Source: RGIG1995 sp045658315
Lineage (GTDB): Bacteria > Bacillota > Clostridia > Oscillospirales > CAG-272
Length of the DNA: 37,960 nt
Reading direction: 5' to 3'
NCBI GenBank assembly: GCA_045658315.1
Contig: JAZOUV010000029.1
Coordinates: 1 to 37,960 of the forward strand
Of the stretch, positions 1 to 8,766 are shown one piece after another (the stretch's first letter is position 1; each line of letters opens with the position of its first letter). Both the position numbers and the translations under genes were made by a program. The notes below the pieces were generated by a model. It did no database searches. It was not told the origin of the DNA and saw only the letters and a program-made list of their open reading frames with translations.

Positions 1-165
1 ATATATAAGCTTATGGGTTCAATTAATTTTGACGATTATGAATCGCTAATGTATTTCCAAAAAGTGCTTAAAAATGCAGGTGTGTTTGATAAACTCGAAG
101 CAAAAGGCGTAAAAGACGGTGACACCGTAAGTATGTACGACTTTGAGTTTGACTTTGTGAAATAA
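1..165 (+). CDS. obg: GTPase Obg, C-terminal end (5' truncated by window)
   Basis: The frame is open from base 1 to a TAA at 163-165 and encodes about 54 residues. The segment INFDDYESLMYFQKVL, followed by GV..KL..KGVKDGDTV and ending EFDFVK, is the pattern of the Obg C-terminal (OCT, DUF1967) domain, which closes many Gram-positive Obg proteins. Obg is a ribosome-associated GTPase involved in 50S assembly and stress signalling. The G domain and Obg fold lie outside the window. The gene converges on the histidine operon and shares a hairpin terminator with it. Only the small C-terminal domain is seen, so identity rests on that domain alone. Confidence 0.82.
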   Translation: MYKLMGSINFDDYESLMYFQKVLKNAGVFDKLEAKGVKDGDTVSMYDFEFDFVK

Positions 166-169
166 TATA

Positions 170-196
170 AAAAACGGCTGAAATCAGCCGTTTTTT
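170..196. terminator. Bidirectional terminator between obg and the his operon
   Basis: An 11-bp stem (AAAAACGGCTG pairing with CAGCCGTTTTT) closes an AAAT loop, with a U-run on either strand. It lies 4 bases after the obg stop. The hisK stop codon (195-197) is inside the right flank, so the same hairpin can end transcription from both sides. Confidence 0.9.
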
Positions 197-965
197 ATAT
201 TTCAAATCCTAATCCTTTTATAATCTTTTCCCATTTATCAAATTCAAAACATATATTTTCAGCCGAATGGCTGTCGCTTGACAGAATAACCTTTCCGTCG
301 TTTTCTCTTATATATTTCAATATAGGCAGAGAAGGATAGGGGGTAGTTTTGTAGCCTCTTGAAATAGCACCCGTATTTACTTCAAATGGTTTACCGTAGG
401 GAAGTAACTCATCAACAGCTTTTTTCCATGCGTTTATGTAACGTGGATTTGTTTCATCGAATAGCTTATTTCCCTCATTGAATTTGGTTACAAGGTCAAA
501 GTGTCCTATTATATCAGCACCGGTATTATTAATAACGTCGCCCACAAGTCTATAATAATCCTCGGCATACGCATAATAATCACCGTTATAGTGAACAATT
601 ACATCATTTATTGTGATTGATTCTTTATGGTCAACAGAGAGGTAGTTACCGTTTTTGTATATGTAATGTACGCTTCCTATTACGTAATCAAAATTAAGTT
701 TGGGCTTTCCTGCAAAGTAATCCTGTTCAATACCGCATAACACCTTGATTTTACCGTCGTATGCCTTTTTGAACCTTTGTAGCTCTGTAAAGTATTCTTC
801 CATAGTGGGAGCTTTCATACAGTACGTTTCATCAAATTCCGTATAACAGTGTCCCGAAATACCAATAGTATTTAACCCCTTTTTTATTCCCGAGAGAATC
901 ATTTCTTCCGGAGTGTTTTTGCCGTCGCAAAAGGTTGTGTGCATATGCAGATCAAAGCTGATCAT
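195..965 (-). CDS. hisK: Histidinol-phosphatase, PHP family
   Basis: A 256-residue PHP-domain phosphatase that would convert L-histidinol phosphate to L-histidinol, the step before HisD. The metal-binding HxH motif is at H7/H9 (LHMHTTFCDG). Further PHP ligands are visible in GISGH (H39), CGIEQDYF, IGSVHYI, IGHFDLVTKF and a C-terminal SSDSHS. The size fits the family. It is the last gene of the operon and its ATG overlaps the hisIE stop by 4 bp, which suggests translational coupling. The operon's HisB is dehydratase-only, so this gene supplies the phosphatase activity. The family is called HisK or HisJ in different Firmicutes; the symbol is a choice, the function is well supported. Confidence 0.93.
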   Translation of the reverse strand: MISFDLHMHTTFCDGKNTPEEMILSGIKKGLNTIGISGHCYTEFDETYCMKAPTMEEYFTELQRFKKAYDGKIKVLCGIEQDYFAGKPKLNFDYVIGSVHYIYKNGNYLSVDHKESITINDVIVHYNGDYYAYAEDYYRLVGDVINNTGADIIGHFDLVTKFNEGNKLFDETNPRYINAWKKAVDELLPYGKPFEVNTGAISRGYKTTPYPSLPILKYIRENDGKVILSSDSHSAENICFEFDKWEKIIKGLGFEI

Positions 966-1612
966 TGTGTCATTTTCTCCTGCTTAACTTTTTTGTCAAT
1001 AACGTGACGGGAAGCAAGCTCGTTGTGTATATCTTCAAGAGAAATACCCATTTCAATCATAAGCACCATTACGTGATAGGTGAGGTCGGCAATTTCGTAT
1101 ATAGTTTCTTTTTTATCGTTATTTTTTGCACCGATAATAACCTCGGTACATTCTTCGCCGACTTTTTTAAGAATTTTGTCAAGACCTTTTTCAAAGAGGT
1201 ATGTTGTATACGAACCCTCTTTTTTGTCTGTTTTTCTGCCTTTGATAAGCTTCATAAGCCCATCAAGAGAGAATTCATGCAATTCATCGCTTTCCCAAAG
1301 AGGATTTTCAAAACAAGACGTTGTACCGAGATGACAAGCGGGACCGTCCGGTTCAACCATAACTGTGAGTGCATCCTTGTCGCAATCAGCGGTGATAGAA
1401 ACTATATGCTGATAATTTCCGCTTGTTTCACCCTTTAGCCACAGACACTGTCTTGAACGGCTGTAAAAGCAGGTCAATCCTTTTTCCATAGATATCTGCA
1501 GACTTTCTTTGTTCATGTATGCCAGCGTCAAAACCTGCTTTGTTTTTGAATCAACTACTATTGCAGGTATAAGACCTTTTTCATCAAATTTAAGCTCATC
1601 AATGTTTATCAT
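962..1612 (-). CDS. hisIE: Phosphoribosyl-AMP cyclohydrolase / phosphoribosyl-ATP pyrophosphatase
   Basis: A bifunctional protein for histidine steps 2 and 3. Residues 1-110 are the HisI cyclohydrolase, with TLAYMNKESL, FYSRSR..LW.KGETSG, the metal site D76-C77-D78 and zinc cysteines C93 (GPACH) and C100 (SCF). Residues 117-203 are the all-helical HisE pyrophosphohydrolase, with KVGEECTEVII and E.ADLTYH. The ATG at 1612 is chosen because GAAAGGACAG lies upstream at suitable spacing. An in-frame ATG at 1654 would overlap hisF and has no nearby ribosome site. The gene lies 26 bp after hisF and overlaps hisK by 4 bp. Confidence 0.96.
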   Translation of the reverse strand: MINIDELKFDEKGLIPAIVVDSKTKQVLTLAYMNKESLQISMEKGLTCFYSRSRQCLWLKGETSGNYQHIVSITADCDKDALTVMVEPDGPACHLGTTSCFENPLWESDELHEFSLDGLMKLIKGRKTDKKEGSYTTYLFEKGLDKILKKVGEECTEVIIGAKNNDKKETIYEIADLTYHVMVLMIEMGISLEDIHNELASRHVIDKKVKQEKMTQ

Positions 1613-1638
1613 TTTTTGTACTGTCCTTTCAAAAGGGT

Positions 1639-2397
1639 TTATATTCTCATACAAATCCCGTTATTTTTTAATTCCTGTTTTAAGTCGTTAATTTCAACCT
1701 CTCCGAAGTGGAAGATAGATGCTGCGAGCCCCGCATCAACCTTGGGAAGTGTCTTGAAGAGTTCTGTAAAGTGTTGTTTGTTACCTGCACCGCCCGATGC
1801 AATAACGGGAACTGATACCGCATTACATACAGAGTCAAGCATTTCGAGGTCAAAGCCTTTTTTTACGCCGTCTGTGTCAATGGAGTTTACAACGATTTCG
1901 CCCGCACCGTTGCCGACGCAGCGTTTTATCCATTCGATAGCTTCCATACCCGTGTTTTCTCTTCCGCCTTTTGCGAAGACTCTGAAAACTCCGTCAACGC
2001 GTTTTACGTCAACCGACAGCACAACGCATTGGTCGCCGTAAAGTTTTGCGGCTTCATAAACTAAAGCGGGATTTCTTATTGCACCCGAGTTGACGCTGAC
2101 TTTATCTGCACCGCATTTTAAAACTCTGTCGAAGTCATCGACAGTATTTATTCCTCCGCCTACAGTAAGAGGAATAAATATTTTACTTGCAACTTCGCAT
2201 AGAATATCGGAAAAAAGCTTTCTTTCTTCAAATGATGCCGTTATATCATAAAAAACAAGTTCGTCGGCACCGTTGTTGCTGTAATATTTAGCTAATTCAA
2301 CAGGGGAGGAAACGTCGTTTAGTCCTTCAAAATTAACTCCTTTTACTACTCGACCGTTTTTTACGTCAAGGCAGGGAATGATTCTTTTTGTCGTCAT
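1639..2397 (-). CDS. hisF: Imidazole glycerol phosphate synthase, cyclase subunit
   Basis: A 252-residue (beta/alpha)8 barrel that uses ammonia from HisH to turn PRFAR into imidazole glycerol phosphate and AICAR. It starts with the typical RIIPCLDVKNGRVVKGVNF, with catalytic Asp at D11. The second catalytic Asp is in SVDVKRVDG, and phosphate-binding loops are seen in VGGGI and IASGGAG. Length matches the family. The start overlaps the hisA stop by 4 bp (ATGA), an arrangement that favours coupled synthesis of pathway partners. Confidence 0.97.
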   Translation of the reverse strand: MTTKRIIPCLDVKNGRVVKGVNFEGLNDVSSPVELAKYYSNNGADELVFYDITASFEERKLFSDILCEVASKIFIPLTVGGGINTVDDFDRVLKCGADKVSVNSGAIRNPALVYEAAKLYGDQCVVLSVDVKRVDGVFRVFAKGGRENTGMEAIEWIKRCVGNGAGEIVVNSIDTDGVKKGFDLEMLDSVCNAVSVPVIASGGAGNKQHFTELFKTLPKVDAGLAASIFHFGEVEINDLKQELKNNGICMRI

Positions 2398-3107
2398 TTT
2401 GCCACCTCAATAGCTTCACGCAGATTAATCGTTTTCGTGTAATATGCTTTTCCAATAATTGCACCGTATATTTTTTTCAGGGCAAGTTTTTCTACGTCAT
2501 CAATAGAAGATACACCGCCTGAGGCTATTATTTGCATATTACATCTTTGTGAAAGTTCATTATAAAGGTCATGATTTGTGCCTTTCATTGCCCCGTCTTT
2601 TGATATATCGGTACAAATAAGTGTTTTTACGCCGATATCTTGCATTTGGAGACAAAAATCAAAGGCATCGAGCGATGATTTTTCAGTCCAACCTTTTACG
2701 GCAACAAAGCCGTCTTTTATGTCAACGCCAACAGCAATTTTGTCCCCGTGTTTCTTTACGGCTTCAACGGCAAAATCTTTATTTTCGACAGCCGCCGTAC
2801 CAAGTATAACACGGTCAAGACCTGCTCTAATATATTTATCAACTATTTCCATTGAACGTATGCCGCCTCCAACCTCGCAAAAAAGATTAGTGGCTTTTTT
2901 TATATCGCATATAAGAGCAAGGTTTGGTGTTGTTCCGTCTTTTGCACCCTCAAGGTCAACTAAGTGTATATGCGTTGCACCTTGTTTTACAAAATCTTCT
3001 GCAATTTCTATAGGATTGTTGCTGTAGACCGTTAATTGATTGTAATCGCCCTTATAAAGACGTACTGCTTTGCCTTCAAAAAGGTCTATTGCGGGATAGA
3101 TAATCAT
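2394..3107 (-). CDS. hisA: ProFAR isomerase (HisA)
   Basis: A TIM-barrel isomerase of 237 residues that converts ProFAR to PRFAR by an Amadori rearrangement. The N-terminus MIIYPAIDLFEGKAVRL carries catalytic D8, and the second acid is in AVGVDIKDG. Glycine-rich phosphate loops are VGGGIRS and IASGGVSS. The start at 3107 is preferred over one 24 bases upstream: GAAAGGCGG lies 9 bases before this ATG and the family begins here. It begins 2 bp after the hisH stop and overlaps hisF by 4 bp. Confidence 0.97.
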   Translation of the reverse strand: MIIYPAIDLFEGKAVRLYKGDYNQLTVYSNNPIEIAEDFVKQGATHIHLVDLEGAKDGTTPNLALICDIKKATNLFCEVGGGIRSMEIVDKYIRAGLDRVILGTAAVENKDFAVEAVKKHGDKIAVGVDIKDGFVAVKGWTEKSSLDAFDFCLQMQDIGVKTLICTDISKDGAMKGTNHDLYNELSQRCNMQIIASGGVSSIDDVEKLALKKIYGAIIGKAYYTKTINLREAIEVAK

Positions 3108-3109
3108 AA

Positions 3110-3730
3110 TCAAATACCGCCTTTCTCGCAAAAAGCACGGAGAATATTGAGTCCTACATTTCCGCTTTTTTCGGGGTGAAACTGACAGCCGTATATATTG
3201 TTTTTTCCAACGGCGGCAGTTATGTCGCAGCTGTATTCTGCAGTTGCAATAAGTGAATTATCGCACTCTGTTGCGTAAAATGAATGTACGAAATATACGC
3301 AATCTCCCTCGTTTATGTATTTGAACAAGGGTGATTTGTTTTTTGTGAATTTCAGAGCATTCCATCCGATATGGGGAATCTTCAAGTTTTTATCGATAAC
3401 GTCAGCCAACGGTCTGATTTCACCTTTTAGTAAACCAAGGCCCTTTGTTTCGCCGTACTCGAAGCTTTTCTCGAAAAGCATTTGCATACCGAGACATATT
3501 CCGAGAAGAGGTTTACCGTTTTTGACTTCGTCTGCTACAATCCCTGCCAATCCCGATGCGAAAAGTTTGTCTGACGCATCTTTAAATGCACCAACACCGG
3601 GGAGTATTATTTTTTCTGAGTTTTTTAGGACGGCAGGGTCGTTTGTAACCACTGCATCAGCTCCAACGTATGCGAGTGAGCTTTTTAACGAAAAGAGGTT
3701 TCCCACTCCGTAATCAACAATTGCAATCAT
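3110..3730 (-). CDS. hisH: Imidazole glycerol phosphate synthase, glutaminase subunit
   Basis: A 206-residue class I glutamine amidotransferase that makes ammonia for HisF. The nucleophile elbow GICLGMQ holds C79, and the His and Glu of the triad are in CQFHPEKSG near the C-terminus. The N-terminal DYGVGNLFSL is typical. Its ATG shares a base with the hisB stop (TAATG), and AAAGGA lies 8 bases upstream. hisA lies between hisH and hisF, the common bacterial order H-A-F. Confidence 0.97.
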   Translation of the reverse strand: MIAIVDYGVGNLFSLKSSLAYVGADAVVTNDPAVLKNSEKIILPGVGAFKDASDKLFASGLAGIVADEVKNGKPLLGICLGMQMLFEKSFEYGETKGLGLLKGEIRPLADVIDKNLKIPHIGWNALKFTKNKSPLFKYINEGDCVYFVHSFYATECDNSLIATAEYSCDITAAVGKNNIYGCQFHPEKSGNVGLNILRAFCEKGGI

Positions 3731-4320
3731 TAAAGGAGTCCTTTCGTAGAGGGAATTTCATTTAAAAGAGCAGTGTCTTTTTTTGTTGCCTGTCCGAGTG
3801 CTCTGCCCACGGCTTTAAAAACGCCCTCTATAATGTGATGGGAGTTTGTCCCTGCAAGTTGTTTTATGTGAAGATTAATTTTTGCGTTTCGTACAAAACC
3901 GAGCCAAAATTCTTCAACAAGCTCCGTATCGAAATCTCCTACCTTTTCCGTAGGAATATCTAAGTCAAAACCGAGGTAATCTCTGCCCGATATGTCTACG
4001 GCAGATAATATAAGTGCTTCGTCCATGGGAAGAGTGATATCTCCGTATCTGTTAATGCCTCTTTTATCGCCGATAGCATCGTTAAAAGCTATACCGAGGC
4101 AAATACCTATATCTTCAACGGAATGGTGGTAGTCAACGTATGTGTCTCCTTTGCAAACCACTTCCATATCAAATCGGCTGTGTTTTGAGAAAAGAGTGAG
4201 CATATGGTCAAGAAAACCGCAGCCCGTTTCGATTCTCGACTGACCTTTGCCGTCAAGTCGAATTTTTAAATAAATATCCGTTTCAGCAGTTTTTCTTTTT
4301 ATTTCGGCAACTCTTATCAT
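3730..4320 (-). CDS. hisB: Imidazoleglycerol-phosphate dehydratase
   Basis: A 196-residue, dehydratase-only HisB that converts imidazole glycerol phosphate to imidazole acetol phosphate. The two His-rich metal motifs are GFLDHMLTLFSKHS and DYHHSVEDIGICLG near the N-terminus, with the repeat-related LAGTNSHHIIEGVFKA near the C-terminus. There is no N-terminal HAD phosphatase domain as in E. coli HisB, consistent with the separate HisK. It overlaps the hisC stop by 4 bp. Confidence 0.97.
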   Translation of the reverse strand: MIRVAEIKRKTAETDIYLKIRLDGKGQSRIETGCGFLDHMLTLFSKHSRFDMEVVCKGDTYVDYHHSVEDIGICLGIAFNDAIGDKRGINRYGDITLPMDEALILSAVDISGRDYLGFDLDIPTEKVGDFDTELVEEFWLGFVRNAKINLHIKQLAGTNSHHIIEGVFKAVGRALGQATKKDTALLNEIPSTKGLL

Positions 4321-5381
4321 TTGTTTTCCTCCAATACCTTTTTTAAAGCAAACAAAAGTGCTGTCATTTGTTCTGACGTTCCAACCGTTATTCTAACGTA
4401 TTTGCTGATTCTCGGTTTCGAGAAGTGGCGTACGAGTATTCCTTTTTTCTTGAGACTCTCATAGATTGTTTGACCGTCAACGTCGGGATGCATGGCGAAT
4501 ATAAAATTTGATTTTGAAACCGTTGTAACAAATCCCATTTCTTTTAGCTTTGCTGTGGTATTTTCTCTGGTTTCAGCTATTTCTGCACAATTAGCTTTTG
4601 TGTAAGCATCGTCTTTTAAAACGCCTAACCCGGCTGCCATAGTCATTCTGTTAATGTTGTAGGGGTTTGTTGAATATTTAATGGTGTTTAAGTCTGCGAT
4701 AAGATCGGCAGAGCCGACGCCAAAACCAAGTCTTGCCCCTGCCATAGAGCGTGATTTTGAAAATGTTTGGCAAACTAAAAGATTATCATATTTTTTTACT
4801 AAGGGTAAACAGCTTTCTCCACCGAAATCAACGTATGCTTCATCTATAACAACAACATTGTTGGGGTTAGAAATTAACAATTGCTCAATTTGAGGAAGGG
4901 TAAGTGTCATGCCCGTGGGGGCATTGGGGTTTGCAATAAATATAGTTTTATTTATTCCCTTATAGTCATTTACATCAATTGAAAAATCTTCTTTTAGGGG
5001 TATCTGGGTATAGGGAACATTGTTAAGTTCGGCAAAAACGCTGTAGAAACCGTACGATATATCGGGGAATGCCGCAGGAGTGTTTTCATCACAAAAAGCC
5101 ATAAATGCAAAATTAAGTATTTCGTCAGAGCCGTTTGTCATAAGCACGTTTTCGTATTCAACACCGCAGTATTCAGCCACTTTTTCGGTTAACGTTCTAC
5201 ATTCGGGATCGGGATAAAGCTGTAATTTCTGAGCTTCTTCCATAGCCGCGATAATAGCTTTTTCTGAGGGGGGGAAAGGGGATTCGTTGGTGTTTAGTTT
5301 GATGTATTTCATATCCTTAGGCTGTTCGCCGGGAGTGTAGGGAATAAGTTTTTTATATTTTTCACTAAAAAATCTGCTCAT
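4317..5381 (-). CDS. hisC: Histidinol-phosphate aminotransferase
   Basis: A 354-residue PLP-dependent class I/II aminotransferase that converts imidazole acetol phosphate plus glutamate to histidinol phosphate. Visible motifs are LNTNESPFPPS, NGSDEIL, ANPNAPTG, VIDEAYVDF and the PLP-lysine region TFSKSRSMAGARLGFGVG. The ATG at 5381 has GGAG about 9 bases upstream. It starts 19 bp after hisD and overlaps hisB by 4 bp. HisC-like enzymes can also use aromatic amino acids, but the operon context settles the role. Confidence 0.96.
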   Translation of the reverse strand: MSRFFSEKYKKLIPYTPGEQPKDMKYIKLNTNESPFPPSEKAIIAAMEEAQKLQLYPDPECRTLTEKVAEYCGVEYENVLMTNGSDEILNFAFMAFCDENTPAAFPDISYGFYSVFAELNNVPYTQIPLKEDFSIDVNDYKGINKTIFIANPNAPTGMTLTLPQIEQLLISNPNNVVVIDEAYVDFGGESCLPLVKKYDNLLVCQTFSKSRSMAGARLGFGVGSADLIADLNTIKYSTNPYNINRMTMAAGLGVLKDDAYTKANCAEIAETRENTTAKLKEMGFVTTVSKSNFIFAMHPDVDGQTIYESLKKKGILVRHFSKPRISKYVRITVGTSEQMTALLFALKKVLEENK

Positions 5382-5400
5382 TATTATTTACTCCGATAGT

Positions 5401-6675
5401 TTATTTTTTGAATCTGATTGTAGCACTCTTAGCGTGAGCTGTCAATCCTTCCTTTTCGGCAAAATACGCAATGTCATTTGCTACTTTTGCCAAAGCGTCT
5501 TTTGTGTAATATGTGTACTGTGTCTTTTTAATAAAATCGTCAACCGAGAGAGGACTTGAAAATTTAGCCGTGCCGCTTGTGGGGAGTGTGTGGTTTGGTC
5601 CCGCAAAATAATCTCCCAATGCTTCGGGACAATATCTACCCATAAAGATTGAACCTGCGTGTCTGATTTTGTCAAGATAATCAAAAGGATTGTCTACACA
5701 AAGCTCAAGATGCTCCGGAGCTATCTCATTTGAAATTTCTATAGCTTCATCAAGCGTATTTGCAACGATTATTTTACCATTGTTATCAATAGATGTACGT
5801 GCGATCTCCTGTCTTTCAAGCTGAGGAATTTGTTTTTCGATTTCTGCTTGTACTTTCTTTGCGAATTCAAATGAATCTGTTACGAGAACAGCACTTGCCA
5901 TTTTGTCGTGTTCGGCCTGAGAGAGAAGGTCTGCTGCCGTGTGAGCGGGATTGTTGTTTCCGTCAGATACTACAAGAATCTCTGAAGGACCTGCAATCAT
6001 ATCAATAGATACATTTCCGAATACCTGTTTTTTTGCTTCGGCAACAAATGCATTACCCGGGCCAACTATCTTGTCTACCTTAGGAATTGATTCGGTTCCG
6101 TATGCTAATGCCGCAATAGCTTGAGCTCCGCCTACCTTAAATATTCTGTCAACGCCCGCAATTTTTGCCGCCGCAAGTATAACCGGATTAATTTTACCGT
6201 TTAAAGATGGGGGAGTTGTTATAACAACTTCTTTTACCCCTGCAATTTTAGCGGGGATAGAGTCCATAAGTACGGTTGAGGGATAAGCCGCAGTGCCGCC
6301 GGGGACATAAAGTCCGGCTTTGTCTACCGGGATAATCTTTTGTCCTATAACTACTCCGTTTTCGTCGTTTATGATAAAGCTGTTTCTAACCTGCTTTTCG
6401 TGGAATTTTCTTATATTTGCCGCTGCTTTTTTCAGGATTTCGATAAATTCACTCGGAACAGATGAAAAAGCTTCATCGATTTCTTCATTTGTTACCTCAA
6501 GAGAGGTTAATTTTGCCTTGTCGAATTTTTCGCAGTACATAAAAAGGGCAGAGTCGCCGTATTGTTTTACATTTTCTATAATTTCCGTAACTGTTGCAGT
6601 AACATCAACTTCAGTAACAGCCCTTGAAAATATATCCTTGTTTTCAACTTCGCCGTATTTTAATATTTTAATCAT
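5401..6675 (-). CDS. hisD: Histidinol dehydrogenase
   Basis: A 424-residue zinc enzyme that catalyses the last two NAD-dependent oxidations, L-histidinol to L-histidine. Recognisable segments are GLYVPGGTAAYPSTVLM, KVGGAQAIAALAYGT, KIVGPGNAFVAEAKK, DMIAGPSEILVVSD, the substrate/zinc loop SQAEHD, EHLEL and GPNHTLPTSG. The ATG at 6675 overlaps the hisG stop by 4 bp and has GAGG 7 bases upstream. Length fits the family; nothing is missing. Confidence 0.97.
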   Translation of the reverse strand: MIKILKYGEVENKDIFSRAVTEVDVTATVTEIIENVKQYGDSALFMYCEKFDKAKLTSLEVTNEEIDEAFSSVPSEFIEILKKAAANIRKFHEKQVRNSFIINDENGVVIGQKIIPVDKAGLYVPGGTAAYPSTVLMDSIPAKIAGVKEVVITTPPSLNGKINPVILAAAKIAGVDRIFKVGGAQAIAALAYGTESIPKVDKIVGPGNAFVAEAKKQVFGNVSIDMIAGPSEILVVSDGNNNPAHTAADLLSQAEHDKMASAVLVTDSFEFAKKVQAEIEKQIPQLERQEIARTSIDNNGKIIVANTLDEAIEISNEIAPEHLELCVDNPFDYLDKIRHAGSIFMGRYCPEALGDYFAGPNHTLPTSGTAKFSSPLSVDDFIKKTQYTYYTKDALAKVANDIAYFAEKEGLTAHAKSATIRFKK

Positions 6676-7310
6676 TTGTTTTCCTCAACCTGCGCAGATA
6701 ATTCACGCACAATTTTTTCTATTTGTTCGTTTTTAAATTTAAAACTTGATTTGTTTGCAATAAGACGGGCACTTATGGGGAAAATCGTTTCTATAACTTC
6801 GAGGTTATTTTCTTTTAACGTTGTACCCGTTTCAACGATATCAACTATTACGTCGGAAAGCCCTAATATAGGGGCTATTTCAATAGAGCCGTTTAAGTGA
6901 ATCATATCTATCTCTCTGCCTTTGGACGTATAGAAGCCTTGAGCGATATTAGTGAATTTTGTGGCAACCTTAAGTGTTTTCTGCGGATCGTCTCTAAATT
7001 CTTTTTTTGCGGCAACTGCCATTCTGCATTTGCCTATATCAAGGTCGAGAAGTTCGTATACGTCGGGATTGTATTCAAGAAGAATGTCTTTTCCGGCAAC
7101 ACCTATATCGGCGGCACCTCTTTCGACGTATATTGCCGAATCGGAAGGCTTAACCCAGAAATATCTTACGCACAATTCGTCGTTTTCAAATATAAGCTTT
7201 CTGCTGTTTTCTTTAATGGAGGGACACTCAAAACCTGCTTTTTCAAACATAGCGTAAACTTTTTCGCCGAGTCGTCCTTTGGGAAGAGCTATATTAAGCA
7301 TTGTTTTCAA
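6672..7310 (-). CDS. hisG: ATP phosphoribosyltransferase, short catalytic subunit
   Basis: The 212-residue short HisG commits PRPP and ATP to histidine synthesis and lacks the C-terminal ACT-like regulatory domain, so it should need HisZ. Motifs include ALPKGRLGE, GAADIGVAGKD and the PRPP loop region DVIVDIVETGTTLKEN. The start appears to be TTG at 7310: AAAGGAG sits inside the 3' end of hisZ with 9 bases before this TTG, but 18 bases before the next ATG (7301). The gene therefore overlaps hisZ by 17 bp. With the TTG start the N-terminus has a length like other HisG proteins. The ATG remains possible. Confidence 0.95.
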   Translation of the reverse strand: MKTMLNIALPKGRLGEKVYAMFEKAGFECPSIKENSRKLIFENDELCVRYFWVKPSDSAIYVERGAADIGVAGKDILLEYNPDVYELLDLDIGKCRMAVAAKKEFRDDPQKTLKVATKFTNIAQGFYTSKGREIDMIHLNGSIEIAPILGLSDVIVDIVETGTTLKENNLEVIETIFPISARLIANKSSFKFKNEQIEKIVRELSAQVEENK

Positions 7311-8421
7311 TTATAACCACTCCTTTGTCGTTTAATTTTAAAAGCTGTTTGTATTTAATATCCTTAGGGACAGCCTTTTGTGCCATAACGCTTTTACCGT
7401 TGTCCGCCATCATTTTTATAGCATTGTTGAGTGAATTAATGCTGTTTCCGTCTGTGTAGAGAATAACCGTATCAACATCGAAACCTTTTTCGGTTTCGTT
7501 AAAGCGTTCAAGCATATCAAGATATACAGCAAAACCTATAGCACCCGATTTTCTGCCCATCTTTTGCATAAGCTTGTCATACTGCCCCCCCGAAAGCACA
7601 CCTGTTGGGATGGTGTTTATAAATCCCTTGAATACGATTCCGTTATAGTAATTCATATCGTTTATAACAGAAAAATCGATTCGTATCATATCACCGTAAC
7701 CATTTTCTGTGAGAGCATCAATTATTGCAGATAAGTCGTCAATCTTTTTCTTTTCAACAAATTCGGAAAGGTCATTTTTAAGTAGCTCTATAACCTTTTT
7801 GGGAACGCCGTATGTTAAAATAAGTTTTTTGAGTATATTTGCTTTATTCTCAGGAATTTCTTCTTCGGCACATATTCTTGCGATTTCATGAGTGTTTTTT
7901 TCGCTTGCACATTTTAAAACGTATTTTCTGTTTTCTTCGGAAATGTTTATGTTTTCTATTACATCGGAAAGTATACCTAAATTAGAAATATCAAGAACAC
8001 AATCGTTTGAAATGCTCTTCAAACTCTCGCACGCAAGCATAAGAACTTCGTATATATTGTAGTTGTCAATATCACCTATACACTCAAGTCCTAATTGCAT
8101 AATTTCTTTAAAAGAGTGAGCACCTTTTGAGATACGGTATACATTTTCGTTGTAGTAAACTTTGTTTACCGTGTTTTTTTCGTCCTTAGTGTTTTTTATA
8201 ATAGAAAGGGTAACGTCGGGTTTTAGTGCAAGAAGCTTTCCGTTGGTATCGGTAAAGGTAATAATACTGTCTGAAATAAGAAAGTCCTTATTTCTTACAT
8301 ATAGGTCATATTCTTCGAATTTGCTCATTTTATACTGCGAATAGCCGTACTTACCGTAAAGCTGACGTAGTCTGAAAATGGCTTTTTCTTCATTTTTTAA
8401 AACTGTTTCATTTATATCCAT
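7294..8421 (-). CDS. hisZ: ATP phosphoribosyltransferase regulatory subunit
   Basis: A 375-residue paralogue of the histidyl-tRNA synthetase catalytic core, without the anticodon-binding domain. HisZ pairs with short HisG and confers activity and histidine feedback. Class II-like features are LKPDVTLSI, the HisRS-type YYNGIVFKGFI and SGGQYDKLM near the end of the core. The ATG at 8421 is chosen because AAAGGAGAG is placed 8 bases before it; an in-frame codon 33 bases upstream lies inside yerC. It starts 1 bp after the yerC stop. Confidence 0.94.
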   Translation of the reverse strand: MDINETVLKNEEKAIFRLRQLYGKYGYSQYKMSKFEEYDLYVRNKDFLISDSIITFTDTNGKLLALKPDVTLSIIKNTKDEKNTVNKVYYNENVYRISKGAHSFKEIMQLGLECIGDIDNYNIYEVLMLACESLKSISNDCVLDISNLGILSDVIENINISEENRKYVLKCASEKNTHEIARICAEEEIPENKANILKKLILTYGVPKKVIELLKNDLSEFVEKKKIDDLSAIIDALTENGYGDMIRIDFSVINDMNYYNGIVFKGFINTIPTGVLSGGQYDKLMQKMGRKSGAIGFAVYLDMLERFNETEKGFDVDTVILYTDGNSINSLNNAIKMMADNGKSVMAQKAVPKDIKYKQLLKLNDKGVVIIENNA

Positions 8422-8422
8422 A

Positions 8423-8719
8423 TTATTCACTCTCCTTTGAAGAAAATTTTTCAATGGCTTCCTTGTAGCCTCCGCTTCCGTAGTTTAAGCACTTATTTAC
8501 TCGGCTGATAGTTGCTGTACTGACGCCGGTTTTTGCCAAAACCTCCTGATAGCTTTTTCCTTCGTTGAGCAGAAGGGCAACCTCGAGTCTTTGGGACATG
8601 TCCTGAAGCTCCTTTATGGTGCAAATATCTTCAAAAAACCTTTTACATTCTTCAATGGTTTCAAGATTAAGAATAGCCTTTATAAATCTTTCTGTGGATT
8701 CGTTATGAATATCTTTCAT
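8423..8719 (-). CDS. yerC: TrpR/YerC-family repressor, probable his operon regulator
   Basis: A 98-residue all-helical protein of the TrpR-like YerC/YecD family. The segment MSQRLEVALLLNEGKSYQEVLAKTG followed by VSTATISRVNKCLNYGSGG is the family's helix-turn-helix region, about residues 40-85. The ATG at 8719 follows AAGGTGATC, an anti-16S match. It is the first gene of the his operon. Members of this family in Firmicutes have been proposed as histidine repressors (HisR). The local palindrome in the promoter and the gene's position fit autoregulation of the whole operon, probably with histidine as effector. The family call is firm; the effector is inferred. Confidence 0.87.
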   Translation of the reverse strand: MKDIHNESTERFIKAILNLETIEECKRFFEDICTIKELQDMSQRLEVALLLNEGKSYQEVLAKTGVSTATISRVNKCLNYGSGGYKEAIEKFSSKESE

Positions 8720-8766
8720 TATGATCACCTTTTCAGAATAAAATTGTTAAACAAATAACGGTGGAT

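Noticed and set aside
965..1438. Long plus-strand frames opposite the his genes (e.g. 965-1438, 1616-2041, 2578-3027)
   Set aside because: They are antisense shadows of hisIE, hisF and hisA, with no family resemblance and no ribosome sites.
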